From an uncultured Eubacteriales bacterium (lineage in GTDB: Bacteria > Bacillota > Clostridia > Oscillospirales > CAG-272), in NCBI GenBank assembly GCA_902491535.1, contig CABUHS010000038.1, forward strand, positions 1 through 18,199: 18,199 nucleotides of DNA, read 5' to 3'. The notes under the pieces were generated by a model. The model was not told where the DNA came from and did no database searches. It saw only the letters and a program-made list of their open reading frames with translations. Position 1 is the stretch's first letter. Every line of letters starts with the position of its first letter. Position numbers and translations under genes: made by a program. Positions 7,885 through 16,388 of the stretch are shown in pieces.

Positions 7885-7990
7885 GGCTTTCTTGAAAGAA
7901 AGCCTGGCAAAGAACTTTTTACTGGCTGAAAATTTTTCTATGGCAAGTGTTCATAAGTTTATTCAAAAGTTCTTACGCGACTATGCGCCG
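7885..7990 (+). repeat. After-gene repeat module without a gene in front
   Basis: GGCTTTCTT-GA-AAGAAAGCC followed by TGGCAAAGAACTTTT and later GTTTATTCAAAAGTTCTTACG and CGACTATG. It closely matches the spacer after the major capsid gene (15783-15950). Here no intact gene precedes it on this strand, so a lost gene or an independent insertion is possible. The stretch 7640-8460 holds no gene I can support. Confidence 0.65.
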
Positions 7991-8226
7991 TAAGATTGGG
8001 CGTGTAAACATTGCCACAGCGTCCTAAATAAAATCCCCTACCTAAAAGTTTTTGCGCAGCTTTTTTCAAACGCACGACTTGCATAGCAAGTGTGCGTTGC
8101 AGCTCCCCCGTCGGAGACCTTCGTCAGCCGCACGGAGACATCGTTCCCCATCGCACTTATTCACAGCTTTTGCTGTCAGAAAACGCGGAGATAAAATTTT
8201 CCGCAGCCGGAGCAATGAAAATGAGC

Positions 8227-8260
8227 CTGTGGAAAACTCGTGCGGTGCAGTTTTGCACAG
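8227..8260. repeat. Inverted repeat upstream of the replication gene
   Basis: CTGTGGAAAACT (8227-8238) and AGTTTTGCACAG (8249-8260) form a 12-bp inverted repeat with one mismatch. The arm resembles the TGTGGA core of DnaA boxes. It lies about 200 bp before the replisome-organiser gene, so a replication-origin role is possible but unproven. Confidence 0.35.
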
Positions 8261-8312
8261 CGCGGACCGGAGACAGACCGGACGCGGAAAATGATTCGAT
8301 CCGCTGTTGAAA

Positions 8313-8410
8313 AGTTCTGTTTCGACAGAGGCTGAAAGTTCCGGAGCAATGTCAAAAAGGCTCCGTTTCGGAAGTGGACAAAAATTCCGGAACGATATCA
8401 GACAAAATGC
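8313..8410. repeat. Imperfect direct repeat, unit about 50 nt
   Basis: Two units share the layout TCTGTTTCGACAG or TCCGTTTCGGAAG, then AAAGTTCCGGAGCAATGTCA or AAATTCCGGAACGATATCAG, then AAAA. It occupies the leader just before the replisome-organiser gene. The sequence is not coding in any frame I can support. Confidence 0.45.
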
Positions 8411-8460
8411 CGCGGCCACTCGGCGGCAAACAATAAAAACCCATGTACGGAGGTACAAAA

Positions 8461-8889
8461 TTGAACGAAGTAAAATGGATAAAAATAACGACCGATCTTT
8501 TCGAGGACGATAAGATAATATTGCTCGGCAGCATGCCGCGCGGCAGCAGCTACATCGTCATCTGGATACAGCTGCTGTGCATTGCGGGCAAAGCCAACCG
8601 CGGAGGTTACCTTGTCTACAGCAACGGAACTCCGTACACCACATCTTCGATCGCCGCAATGATGCGCCGCAAAAAATCTCTTGTCGCCGAAGCACTCGTA
8701 CTGTTCGAAAAATACGGTATGATAACGCTTGAACAGACAGACGGAGGATTCTGCATAAAGCTGACAAACTGGACAAAATATCAGAACGCGGAAGCGCTTG
8801 AACGTATCCGCGAGCAGAACAGGATTCGCAAAGCCAATCAGCGCGAGCGCGAGAGACTTTTAAGAAAATCTCCTGATTACAACCTGTAA
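8461..8889 (+). CDS. Phage replisome organiser, N-terminal domain only
   Basis: Phage DNA-replication initiation protein of the DnaD-like replisome-organiser family; the N-terminal winged-helix domain binds origin DNA. The 142-aa reading begins at TTG8461, seven bases after a perfect GGAGG; the in-frame ATG at 8443 lies upstream of that site and is unlikely. The sequence NEVKWIKITTDLFEDDKI and the later GGFCIKLTNWTKYQNAEALE are typical of the family. Relatives usually continue with a long charged linker and a helicase-loader-interacting domain. This one stops after LLRKSPDYNL. A family-like linker reading (SRDTVRDVTYTDKEQDKD) survives out of frame at 9045-9143 beyond two palindromic repeats, suggesting that insertion or frameshift removed the second half. 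Confidence 0.75.
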   Translation: MNEVKWIKITTDLFEDDKIILLGSMPRGSSYIVIWIQLLCIAGKANRGGYLVYSNGTPYTTSSIAAMMRRKKSLVAEALVLFEKYGMITLEQTDGGFCIKLTNWTKYQNAEALERIREQNRIRKANQRERERLLRKSPDYNL

Positions 8890-8901
8890 AACGGGTACAA
8901 A

Positions 8902-9039
8902 AAAGTTCGGAAGCTTGCTTCAGAACTTTCCGAATTCCGCGAAGCCTGCAAAGCGAATTAGGAAGCTTGCAAAACAACCGAAAGTTCGGAAGCTTGCTTC
9001 AGAACTTTCTGAATTCCGCGAAGCCTGCGAAGCGGAATT
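8902..9039. repeat. Tandem pair of 58-nt double-hairpin repeats
   Basis: Copies at 8902-8959 and 8981-9039 are nearly identical. Each has AAAGTTC-GGAAGC-TT-GCTTC-AGAACTTT and then GAATTCCGC...GCGGAATTC, that is, two adjacent palindromes. The second palindrome is degraded in copy 1. They sit exactly between the truncated replisome gene and its out-of-frame continuation. Confidence 0.75.
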
Positions 9040-9044
9040 CATAG

Positions 9045-9143
9045 TCACGTGACACAGTGCGTGACGTCACGTATACAGATAAAGAACAAGATAAAGATAC
9101 AGAAGTTATCTTAAATATCTATTTTACTTATTTACTTATTTAA
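9045..9143 (+). pseudogene. Probable remnant of the replisome organiser linker
   Basis: This frame reads SRDTVRDVTYTDKEQDKDTE and then a short hydrophobic end and stop. Charged VTRDVT...DKDKD strings are typical after the N-terminal domain of phage replisome organisers. It has no start codon or ribosome-binding site, a TAG stands directly before it, and its frame differs from the gene at 8461. The interval 9144-9312 holds no other feature I can support. Confidence 0.4.
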
Positions 9144-9312
9144 AATCGGAGCAAAGCTCCATAAGCCCGCCCGGCAAGGCTGCGGCGATTGCGATCAATG
9201 CAGGGGCTTCAGCGGAAAGTCCGATACTGACCCCGCCGCCTATAGAGGCGGAGACATCTGTGCTTAGGTTATAAGGCGCTGCCGCGCAGCGCGGAAAGTG
9301 AGACTTAAAATT

Positions 9313-9876
9313 ATGAACGATGATATAAAATGCGATTCACAACACGGATCCGATAGTTACAGCTGCGGCTATATACATACCGAATACTGGAGGGAAAAGA
9401 CATGTCCCGTATGCGGAAAGATATTCTATCCGCCGAGCGATGAATGGGGCTACAAAGAGGGCGAAAGCCTTATCTGCTCATGGCACTGCCTGTGCGAGCT
9501 TCGCCGCAGAAATGCTGCCTCCGTCCGCAGAATATGCAGGCGCTCTGGAAAGGCGGCATCTCCGCGTCTGCGCGCCGATCAGATCAAAAGGCGCAACGAA
9601 AATATACGCTTTGATTTTGCACAGGGCGATTCGGTAAAAACTCTGGGATGCAGATACGGTCTTTCCTATACGCACATCAAGAGGATAATAAGCGCCGCAC
9701 CGAAATTAAGCGAAGCCTGCATTCACGGCAGGACAGCCGCAAAAATGAAAGCAGCCGAAAAATCCGGTGCAAGCAAATTTGCGGCATTCTGTGGAGCTTC
9801 GAAAACGGCAGAGAAAACGGCGGATACATATACAAATCTTAACGGAGGCGGCGTGTATGGCAACTGTTTACGCTGA
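9313..9876 (+). CDS. Zinc-finger and helix-turn-helix phage protein
   Basis: Probable DNA-binding phage protein of 187 aa. A zinc-knuckle-like motif CPVCGKIFYPPSDEWG followed by CSWHC gives four Cys near residues 30-57. A basic stretch leads into NIRFDFAQGDSVKTLGCRYG and LSYTHIKRII, which looks like a Mor- or sigma-type helix-turn-helix. The last 50 residues are Ala/Lys-rich. ATG9313 is preferred; a GTG at 9298 in frame is also possible, and neither has a strong Shine-Dalgarno. It begins a run of four overlapping genes. A late-gene activator role is a guess from position and fold only. Confidence 0.6.
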   Translation: MNDDIKCDSQHGSDSYSCGYIHTEYWREKTCPVCGKIFYPPSDEWGYKEGESLICSWHCLCELRRRNAASVRRICRRSGKAASPRLRADQIKRRNENIRFDFAQGDSVKTLGCRYGLSYTHIKRIISAAPKLSEACIHGRTAAKMKAAEKSGASKFAAFCGASKTAEKTADTYTNLNGGGVYGNCLR

Positions 9877-10063
9877 TGAATGCTGCATGTGTCCGCCTGA
9901 GCTTGGCTGTCTCGGTATTTTCTGTCCGAAGCGCAGCAGACGCGTGCATGTATGCAATATCTGCGGAGAAACAATTACGGAAGATGACGGATATCAGGCA
10001 GGCACATCACACACGGCAGACCGTGAACTCTGTGCCGAATGCGCACGGAGGGTAAACATATGA
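9857..10063 (+). CDS. Small Cys-rich zinc-binding protein, 68 aa
   Basis: Contains paired cysteine motifs CCMCPPELGC, CNICGE and CAEC, consistent with one or two zinc ribbons. GGAGG stands 8 nt before ATG9857, deciding this start over longer readings. It overlaps the upstream gene by 20 bp and the next gene by 4 bp (ATGA), so translation is probably coupled. Small zinc-ribbon proteins of unknown function are frequent in phage early operons. No enzyme motif is seen. Confidence 0.75.
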   Translation: MATVYADECCMCPPELGCLGIFCPKRSRRVHVCNICGETITEDDGYQAGTSHTADRELCAECARRVNI

Positions 10064-10302
10064 GCAGATGTTCTTCAGAAAAACGAAAAAAGACCGACGT
10101 ATACGAAAGCACATCGGCGCTCTGCCCTTTCTACCGCGGAGAAGTTTCATGCTCGGTCGTATGCGAGGGAGTAACGGACAGATCGTCCGTAAAACTTACC
10201 TTTGTCCGCAGCGAAGATCAGAAGCAGCATCTGTACAGATTCTGCTACAACGATTTCAGCAGCTGCCGGGTGTGCGGCATGCTAAACGGTAAGTACAAAT
10301 GA
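10060..10302 (+). CDS. Small Cys-containing phage protein, 80 aa
   Basis: I do not recognise this protein beyond a phage-type small Cys protein. It has CPFYRGEVSCSVVCEG near the N-terminus and CYNDFSSCRVCG near the C-terminus, which could together bind one metal. GGAGGG lies seven bases before ATG10060. It overlaps both neighbours by ATGA junctions, so it belongs to the same operon as the genes at 9857 and 10299. Confidence 0.72.
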   Translation: MSRCSSEKRKKTDVYESTSALCPFYRGEVSCSVVCEGVTDRSSVKLTFVRSEDQKQHLYRFCYNDFSSCRVCGMLNGKYK

Positions 10303-10898
10303 CCGATCCGAAACGCAAGAAAAACTCACGTCCGGCCGACAAAAGACCATCTGCCGCTCCCGACGCTGCCGGAAAATGCTCTGCCGAAAAGCCGCAAGAC
10401 TCTCCGGAGCTTTCCGAAAACAATACCGAATCTGCCGACACACTGCCGGCGCGCGGATCTGCCACATGCAGCACTTCCCTCTCAGAAGCTCCGACGCTGT
10501 CAGAGTCGGATTCTGCGGAATCCGTTTCGCAGCCTGAAAACGATTCTGAGTGCAAACAGACAAATTCTGCTGATAACCACCCCGAGGACAAACAGACAAG
10601 CTCCGATAATAACTCTGAGGGCGAACCTGCAAACTCCGCTAATGACTCAGAATCCGTCTCCGGCAGTTCCTCCCGGACGATTACCGACACCGAGCGTACA
10701 GACCGCATTATCCGCATCACCGACCGGATCGTCGAACGTCTTTCCGAAGCAGTCGAAATTCTTGATCCCGACGACACTCAGCACATGAAACAGATAGTGT
10801 CGTCTCTCAGTGAGATCATCGACATCAGAAAGCAATCCTCATCCGAAGCTTCCGTTATTACCGTAAATTTCGAGGGAGACGAAGATTACAGCGGTTAA
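10299..10898 (+). CDS. Ser/Glu-rich protein with possible small-terminase-like C-terminus
   Basis: The first 130 residues are low complexity, dominated by Ser, Glu, Asp, Asn and Pro, and are probably disordered. Residues 131-199 are folded-looking. Two amphipathic helices (RIIRITDRIVERLSEAVEIL and HMKQIVSSLSEIIDIRKQ) lead into an acidic tail ITVNFEGDEDYSG. That helix-helix-'VxFEG' pattern resembles C-termini of small terminase or packaging proteins in clostridial phages, and the gene directly precedes the portal, where TerS is expected. The usual N-terminal DNA-binding domain is missing or replaced. The start overlaps the previous stop (ATGA). Treat the terminase link as inference. Confidence 0.65.
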   Translation: MTDPKRKKNSRPADKRPSAAPDAAGKCSAEKPQDSPELSENNTESADTLPARGSATCSTSLSEAPTLSESDSAESVSQPENDSECKQTNSADNHPEDKQTSSDNNSEGEPANSANDSESVSGSSSRTITDTERTDRIIRITDRIVERLSEAVEILDPDDTQHMKQIVSSLSEIIDIRKQSSSEASVITVNFEGDEDYSG

Positions 10899-10955
10899 GA
10901 AATTTGACAGAAGCATTGCCGGACACGTCAGTTCTCCCTTTAAAGAGAGCGCGCT

Positions 10956-10983
10956 GAAAGACTTACGGATCCGGAAGTCTTTC
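10956..10983. repeat. Hairpin between the early operon and the portal gene
   Basis: GAAAGACTT and AAGTCTTTC form a 9-bp stem around ACGGATCCGG, which is itself partly palindromic. It is the first of three successive hairpins in the 195-bp gap before the portal. Confidence 0.5.
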
Positions 10984-11012
10984 ACCGCGGAATCTTCCGT
11001 CAGATGAGCGAA

Positions 11013-11061
11013 CACGGTAAATGTTTTACCGTGCGGCAAAGCTTGCAGCGCAAGCATTTTT
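11013..11061 (+). terminator. Double hairpin with U-run just before the portal gene
   Basis: CACGGTAAA/TTTACCGTG (11013-11033) is followed by GCTTGC-AGC-GCAAGC and ATTTTT (11041-11061). The second hairpin has terminator form and ends 32 nt before the portal start. It could separate early from late expression, with read-through or antitermination needed for the head genes. Confidence 0.55.
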
Positions 11062-11093
11062 CCGATAAAAATGTAATCAAGAAAGGACAAATC

Positions 11094-12899
11094 ATGACAA
11101 ATACAATACCTGATAAAGCCGTACCGGAAGCGCCTGCCGTCGGCGCAGAACAGCTCCGCCGCGCACACGCTATCCTGAGCAAATACAAAGCCGGCAAGGC
11201 GGCGCTCGAAAGACGGATCACCGAAAACGAGCGCTGGTACAAGCTCCGCCACTGGGACTGCATGCGGGAAAGTCCGTCGGAGGTCGAGCCTGCTTCCGCA
11301 TGGCTGTTCAACTGCATTGCAAACAAGCACGCGTCGGCTATGGACAACATGCCCGCGCCGTGCGTACTTCCGCGTGAGGCGAGCGACAGCGGCGAGGCGA
11401 AAATGCTGTCCGCGATCATTCCCGTGATCCTTGAGCAGAACGATTTCGAACAGGTCTACAGCGACGCATGGGACCGCAAATGCCGCTCGGGTACCGCCGT
11501 TTACGGCGTTTTCTGGGACAGTTCAAAGCTCAGCGGTCTCGGCGATATCGCCGTGCGCGACGTCGATATTCTTTCCCTCTACTGGGAACCCGGCGTGCGC
11601 GATATTCAGGATTCGCAGAATGTTTTCAGCGTACAGCTGACCGATACCGCACTTCTGCTCGACACATATCCTTTTCTTGAAGGAAAGCTTTCCGGCGCCG
11701 CGCGCGACTTTGCCTCATACGTATCCGACGAGGCCGTCGACCTGTCCGAAAAGACCGCCGTGATCGACTGGTACTACAAAAAACGCCGTGGCGGACGCAC
11801 TGTTCTGCACTACTGCAAATTCGCAGGCGACTGCGTTATCTACGCCACCGAAAACGATCCGCTCCTCGCCGAGCGCGGACTGTACGACCATGCAATGTAC
11901 CCCTTCATCTTCGACGCGCTCTTCCCTACTCCCGGTACGCCCGCGGGCTTCGGCTACATAGATATCGGCAAGAGCTGCCAGTCTTATATCGACCGCGGAG
12001 GTCAGGCAATCATGAAAAATCTTCTCGCCAACGCCGCTCCGCGTATCCTCGTCAGCGACGACAGTACCGTTAACGAGCAGGAATACTGCGATCTTTCGGT
12101 CGACGTGGTTCACGCCGCAGGCGCTCTGACCGACAACACCGTGCGTCCGCTTCCGCGCGGCTCTTTGGATTCAGTCTATATCACCGTTCTGCGCGACAAG
12201 GTCGACGAGCTTAAAGAAACTACCGGAAACCGCGACGTAAGCACAGGAGGCACTTCGTCGGGTGTTACTGCGGCTTCCGCGATCGCCGCAATGCAGGAGG
12301 CGGGCAGCAAGCTCGACCGCGATTCATGCAAGGCTTCCTACCGCGCGTTCAGACGTGTCTGTATCATGATCGTAGAACTGATACGGCAATTTTACAGTGC
12401 TTCACGCTGCTTCCGCATCACCGGTGAGGACGGCGAAACAAGCTTTGTAAGCTATACAAACGCCGCGCTCCTGCCGCAGCAGCAGAGCGTTCTGCCCGGT
12501 ACCGAATCGCTTTACCGTACCCCTCTTTTCGATATTGAGATCACCGCCGAAAAGGCGTCGCCATATTCCCGAATGGCTCAGAACGAAATGGCGCTTCAGT
12601 TCTACGGAAACGGATTTTTCGATCCCGAACACGCCGAGCAGGCTCTCGCATGCCTTGAAATGATGGATTTTGACCGCAAAAATGCCGTCATGCGCAGCAT
12701 TGCCGCCGCCGGCGACCGATATAAATTGGAACAGGAGCAGCGCGTGCATGAGATGCTCCTTGCCGCTTCGCAACAGGAAGACCGCCCGACTGCGGACATG
12801 TCTGATGAAAGCTCTTCACATCCCCGCCCGAAGTCCGGCTCTGCTCACCTCGAAGCCGCCGCCACGCGCGGCGCTCGTATGCGATATGCCGAGGGATGA
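11094..12899 (+). CDS. Phage portal protein, P22-type
   Basis: Head-tail connector subunit that forms the dodecameric ring through which DNA enters and leaves the capsid. The 601-aa protein has the portal core with WEPGVRDIQDSQNVFSVQLT, a central stem/clip region, and ETTGNRDVSTGGTSSGVTAA then AIAAMQEAGSKLDRD, followed by RRVCIMIVELIRQFY. This succession recurs in P22-like portals of clostridial phages. The Ser-rich tail is short. ATG11094 is chosen because AAAGGA stands six bases upstream; the frame is open a further 30 codons but lacks a site. The gene is full length with no visible damage. A 22-nt gap separates its stop from a strong hairpin that opens a repeat-filled spacer of 676 bp. Confidence 0.85.
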   Translation: MTNTIPDKAVPEAPAVGAEQLRRAHAILSKYKAGKAALERRITENERWYKLRHWDCMRESPSEVEPASAWLFNCIANKHASAMDNMPAPCVLPREASDSGEAKMLSAIIPVILEQNDFEQVYSDAWDRKCRSGTAVYGVFWDSSKLSGLGDIAVRDVDILSLYWEPGVRDIQDSQNVFSVQLTDTALLLDTYPFLEGKLSGAARDFASYVSDEAVDLSEKTAVIDWYYKKRRGGRTVLHYCKFAGDCVIYATENDPLLAERGLYDHAMYPFIFDALFPTPGTPAGFGYIDIGKSCQSYIDRGGQAIMKNLLANAAPRILVSDDSTVNEQEYCDLSVDVVHAAGALTDNTVRPLPRGSLDSVYITVLRDKVDELKETTGNRDVSTGGTSSGVTAASAIAAMQEAGSKLDRDSCKASYRAFRRVCIMIVELIRQFYSASRCFRITGEDGETSFVSYTNAALLPQQQSVLPGTESLYRTPLFDIEITAEKASPYSRMAQNEMALQFYGNGFFDPEHAEQALACLEMMDFDRKNAVMRSIAAAGDRYKLEQEQRVHEMLLAASQQEDRPTADMSDESSSHPRPKSGSAHLEAAATRGARMRYAEG

Positions 12900-12920
12900 A
12901 GGGAACGATGCCTCCGGCGG

Positions 12921-13525
12921 GCAGCTTTTTGAAAAAAGCTGCGCAAAAACTTTTAACTGGCTATAGCTTTTTCTATGGTAGGCGTAACGATGATTTGTAC
13001 AATGGATTTTACGCGACCATACGCGCACACTTCGTTCAATGCGTATGCGCACACTTCGTTGGTGCGCGACTGAAAAAGCTGATTTGCAGACTCGTACCTA
13101 CCGCTGTAGTCTGTAGAATTTCGGCATTCGATGAAATGGCAAAGCCTTTTCAGTTACTCGGAAATCGAAGATTTCCGTAATGAGTAGTTTATGTCAAAAA
13201 ACATACCATTTGCGACGGCTTACGTCGGATTAGCGTCCCGTCGGAAGGTCATAATGACCGACCGACGACGGGACAAGTAAAACTCTCCTCTGTTTGCCAC
13301 TGCGTTGTCACGCAACGCATGATCGAAGAGTGGTGAGTCAACACGTAACGCAACTGCGTAACGTGGGGAGAGAAACGGAGACGGTTTCTCTCCGCTCTTG
13401 TAATCTTTCTTTGGTTAAGCATTTCTTTCTTTTAGAAGAAAGAAACGCTTATTAAACCATTACTTGAAAGTCTGATACCACCCAGACTTTCTTAAAATGC
13501 TTCTTTCATAAAGAAACATTCCAAA
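12921..13525 (+). repeat. Composite repeat spacer A between portal and scaffold
   Basis: In order: hairpin GCAGCTTTTT-GA-AAAAAGCTGC (12921-12942); AAAACTTTTAACTGGC and TTTTACGCGACCAT; two CACACTTCGTT units; the segment at 13081-13192 with GGAAATC-GAA-GATTTCC; the 40-bp palindrome GTCCCGTCGG...CGACGGGAC (13235-13274); GCGTTG/CAACGC; and the before-gene cluster with its 34-nt hairpin at 13417-13450, AAAGTCTG/CAGACTTT and TTCTTTCATAAAGAAACAT. No gene is seen in the spacer. Confidence 0.85.
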
Positions 13526-13575
13526 CATCTCTTTTGTAAGCTTTTCTCCTGTAGAAAAGCAGAAAGGATACCAAC

Positions 13576-14202
13576 ATGACCGACATATCATTAAATTCCG
13601 CTCCGTCCTCCGGCATATCCGCGCCTGCGGATAATACGCCGGAATCACCCGGCGCGCATAAAAATCAGGGAGGCGCGCATATGCAGCCCGAAGCTCACGC
13701 ATCGGACAAAACCGACACTCACATCATAGCTCACAGCATAACGGAAAATAAAACAGAGCCGTCCGATCCCGAGCGCACGGACGATGGCGGTGAGCCGGAC
13801 TCCTACGAATCCCCCGCAGAGCGGCGTTTGCGCGCCGGCGCAGAGCGACTTTTGGGCAGCTGGCTAAAACAGTCCGAAGAGGCGGCTGCACTCTACCCCG
13901 GCTTTGATCTGTCACGCGAGCTGCACGGCGAGCGTTTCAGATCGCTGCTGCGCAGCGGTATAGATGTGCGTACCGCGTATGAGGTCGTACATCGCGACGA
14001 AATAATCCCCGCCGCCATGCGCAGCGCATTCCGCGACGCAGAAGAAAAGCTCGCAAGAAGTCTCGCGACAGCTTCGCTCCGCCCTGACGAAAGCGCGGGA
14101 AAAGGCGCGCCCTCATTCATCGGCGGCGTGAAGAACCTCTCGCGCGCCGACCGCGACAGTATCGCAAAACGTGTCGCACGCGGCGAACGCATTGTGTTCT
14201 GA
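13576..14202 (+). CDS. Putative capsid scaffolding protein
   Basis: Probably the internal scaffold that guides capsid assembly, inferred from its position between portal and major capsid genes and from its make-up. The first 75 residues are hydrophilic and disordered (Ser, Pro, Glu, His). Residues 78-160 are helical and charged, and the C-terminus SRADRDSIAKRVARGERIVF is strongly basic. A basic helical tail of this kind commonly contacts the capsid protein. Length 208 aa. AAAGGA lies seven bases before ATG13576. Relatives of this pattern between portal and N4-gp56 capsid genes are frequent in clostridial prophages, as I recall. No catalytic motif is visible. Confidence 0.65.
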   Translation: MTDISLNSAPSSGISAPADNTPESPGAHKNQGGAHMQPEAHASDKTDTHIIAHSITENKTEPSDPERTDDGGEPDSYESPAERRLRAGAERLLGSWLKQSEEAAALYPGFDLSRELHGERFRSLLRSGIDVRTAYEVVHRDEIIPAAMRSAFRDAEEKLARSLATASLRPDESAGKGAPSFIGGVKNLSRADRDSIAKRVARGERIVF

Positions 14203-14225
14203 GAGAGAACAAAAGTCTCCGACGG

Positions 14226-14672
14226 CTTAAACCTTTTCTCGAAAAGGTTTAAGAATCCAAAAGCTTTTAACTGAGGGGACTTTTTTCTTGGGCAATTATG
14301 ACGATAATTTAACGTAAAAGGTTTTACGCGACCATACGCGCACACTTCGTTCATGCGCGGCGCACACAATGCAGATTTACAAGTTCAGCAATACCGCTGT
14401 AGTCTGTAGAGTTCCGCCATTCGGTGAAATGGCGAAGCCTTTTCATTTACTCGGAAATCGAAGATTTCCGTAATGAGTAGTTTATGAAAAAACAGTGGAA
14501 GTCGAGAGGGAGAGAACCGCCGCACGCTTCTTTCCCTTTCGTAATCTTTCTTTGCTTAAGCATTTCTTTCTTTTAGAAGAAAGAAACGCTTATTAAACCA
14601 TTACTTGAAAGTCTGATACAACTCAGCCTTTCTTCAGATGCTTCTTTCTCAAAGAAACATCACCTTTCCCAT
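14226..14672 (+). repeat. Composite repeat spacer B between scaffold and capsid gene
   Basis: In order: hairpin AAACCTTTT-CTCG-AAAAGGTTT; AAGCTTTTAACTGAGGGG and TTTTTTCTTGGGCA (14261-14294); TTTTACGCGACCAT; one 22-bp CACACTTCGTTCATG unit; the segment at 14369-14486 with GGAAATC-GAA-GATTTCC; then the before-gene cluster with its 34-nt hairpin at 14558-14591 and TTCTTTCTCAAAGAAACAT. It lacks the 40-bp GTCCCGTCGG palindrome found in spacers A and C, and there resembles the GH2 upstream region instead. Confidence 0.85.
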
Positions 14673-14749
14673 GCTTTACGCGGATAATATCCCGTAAAAA
14701 TATATCACAATCCTAAACGGAAATACCGTAAAGAAAGGAAACAAAACAC

Positions 14750-15742
14750 ATGGCAACACAGACCACATCCACACAAACTCTTTCGCATGAAATGAAAACA
14801 TTTTATGACATGCGTCTGATCGACGAAGCCGCCCCGATGCTCGTTCATGAGCAGTTCGGACAGAAACGTCCGATCCCGCAGGGCAGAGGTAAAACGATCG
14901 AATTCCGCCGTTTCTCCCCTCTCGCCAAGGCGACCACCGCTCTTACCGAGGGCGTAACTCCAAGCGGAAGCTCGCTGAGTGTATCAGCTGTGTCCGCAAC
15001 CGTCGCACAGTACGGCGATTACATCGTACAGAGCGACGTTCTCGAGCTGACCGCCGTTGACAACACTATTCTCGAAACGACAAAGCTTTTCGGCAGACAG
15101 GCAGGACTTACGATGGACACCGTCGTGCGCAATGCTCTGCTTCTCGGAACGAATAAGTCGTATGCATCCAAATACGTTACCGGAACTGACGGAAAGGTGA
15201 CGGAGACGGAGGTCACAAGCGCTAAGGATCTCGACAAGACCGCAAAACTCACCGTCGACGCGGTTCAGCGCGTTGTCGCAAAGCTCCGCGCGCAGAATAC
15301 TCCTACTATCGGCGGAGAATACGTCTGCATAATCCACCCCTATGTGGCTTATGATCTCATGCGCGATCCCGAATGGATCGACGCGCATAAGTATGCGGCT
15401 CCCGAAAATCTTTATACAGGAGAGATCGGCAAGCTTGCAGGCGTCCGCTTCGTGCAGTCCACCGAGGCAAAGATCGACAAGGGTACTGCAAATGAGCCCG
15501 AAGGACTCGCGGTATTCCACTGCCTCTTCCTCGGCGACGGCGCGTACGGCGTTACAGAGGTCACAGGCGGAGGTCTCCAGACTATCGTTAAGCAGAAAGG
15601 CTCAGCCGGAACCGCCGATCCTCTCGATCAGCGCTCCTCTATCGGCTGGAAGGGCATGAAGGTAGCTAAGATCCTCGTCGACAACTATCTCGTCGACTTC
15701 ATGTGCTGCTCCAAATTCTCCGATACCGCAGCCGCTAACTAA
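14750..15742 (+). CDS. Major capsid protein, N4-gp56 family
   Basis: Forms the icosahedral shell with the HK97-type fold. The N-terminus (HEMKTFYDMRLIDEAAPMLV), then GKTIEFRRFSPLAKATTALT with EGVTPSGSSLSVSAVSATVA and QYGDYIVQSDVLELTA, is characteristic of the N4-gp56 family. The rest includes IIHPYVAYDLMRDPEWIDA and the late VDNYLVDFMCCSKF. Length 330 aa is normal, and the reading frame is intact. AAAGGA stands ten bases before ATG14750. The gene lies alone between two repeat-filled spacers, whereas phage capsid genes normally sit within a few bases of scaffold and head-completion genes. Confidence 0.92.
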   Translation: MATQTTSTQTLSHEMKTFYDMRLIDEAAPMLVHEQFGQKRPIPQGRGKTIEFRRFSPLAKATTALTEGVTPSGSSLSVSAVSATVAQYGDYIVQSDVLELTAVDNTILETTKLFGRQAGLTMDTVVRNALLLGTNKSYASKYVTGTDGKVTETEVTSAKDLDKTAKLTVDAVQRVVAKLRAQNTPTIGGEYVCIIHPYVAYDLMRDPEWIDAHKYAAPENLYTGEIGKLAGVRFVQSTEAKIDKGTANEPEGLAVFHCLFLGDGAYGVTEVTGGGLQTIVKQKGSAGTADPLDQRSSIGWKGMKVAKILVDNYLVDFMCCSKFSDTAAAN

Positions 15743-15782
15743 GGACGGGGATGATGCGGGGGAGCCTCCGGCGGGGATACGC

Positions 15783-16378
15783 GGCTTTCTTGAAAGAAAG
15801 CCTGGCAAAGAACTTTTAACTGAGGGGCTGAGTTCGCTTACAACGAACTCAGGAAAAAGCTTTGCTTTTTCCTGAAATGGCGAAGCCTTTTCAGTTTCTC
15901 GGGCAAAGACGCTAAAGTTTATTCAAAAGATTTTACGCGACTATAGACTGCGCACATAATGCAGATTTACAAATTCAGCAATACCGCGTAAGTCTGTAGA
16001 ATTTCGGCATACGCTGAAATGGCAAAGCCTTTTCATTTACTCGGAAATCAAAGATTTCCGTTTTAGTTAGTTTATGTTAAAACTATATCCCTCATAATGA
16101 CTTACGTCGACTCCGTGTCCCGTCGGAAGGTCACGATGACCGACCGACGACGGGACAAGCAAAACTTCCCTCTGTCTGCCTCTGCGTTGCCGCGCAACGC
16201 ATGCGTGAAGAGTTGGTTTCCAAAGGAAGAGGAACGCCGCTCGTTCCTTTTCCTTGGTAATCTTTCTTTGGTTAAGCATTTCTTTCTTTTAGAAGAAAGA
16301 AACGCTTATTAAACCATTACTTGAAAGTCTGATATAATCCCGAATTTCTTAAGATGTTTCTTTTTCAAAGAAACATCA
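15783..16378 (+). repeat. Composite repeat spacer C between capsid and terminase genes
   Basis: In order: hairpin GGCTTTCTT-GA-AAGAAAGCC (15783-15802); AAGAACTTTTAACTGAGGGG; an extra inserted GAAATGGCGAAGCCTTTTCAG unit; TTTTACGCGACTAT with a degenerate 22-bp unit; the segment at 15959-16076 with GGAAATC-AAA-GATTTCC; the 40-bp palindrome at 16117-16156; and the before-gene cluster with its 34-nt hairpin at 16274-16307 and GATGTTTCTTTTTCAAAGAAACATC ending near 16378. Confidence 0.85.
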
Positions 16379-16388
16379 CAAAACCATC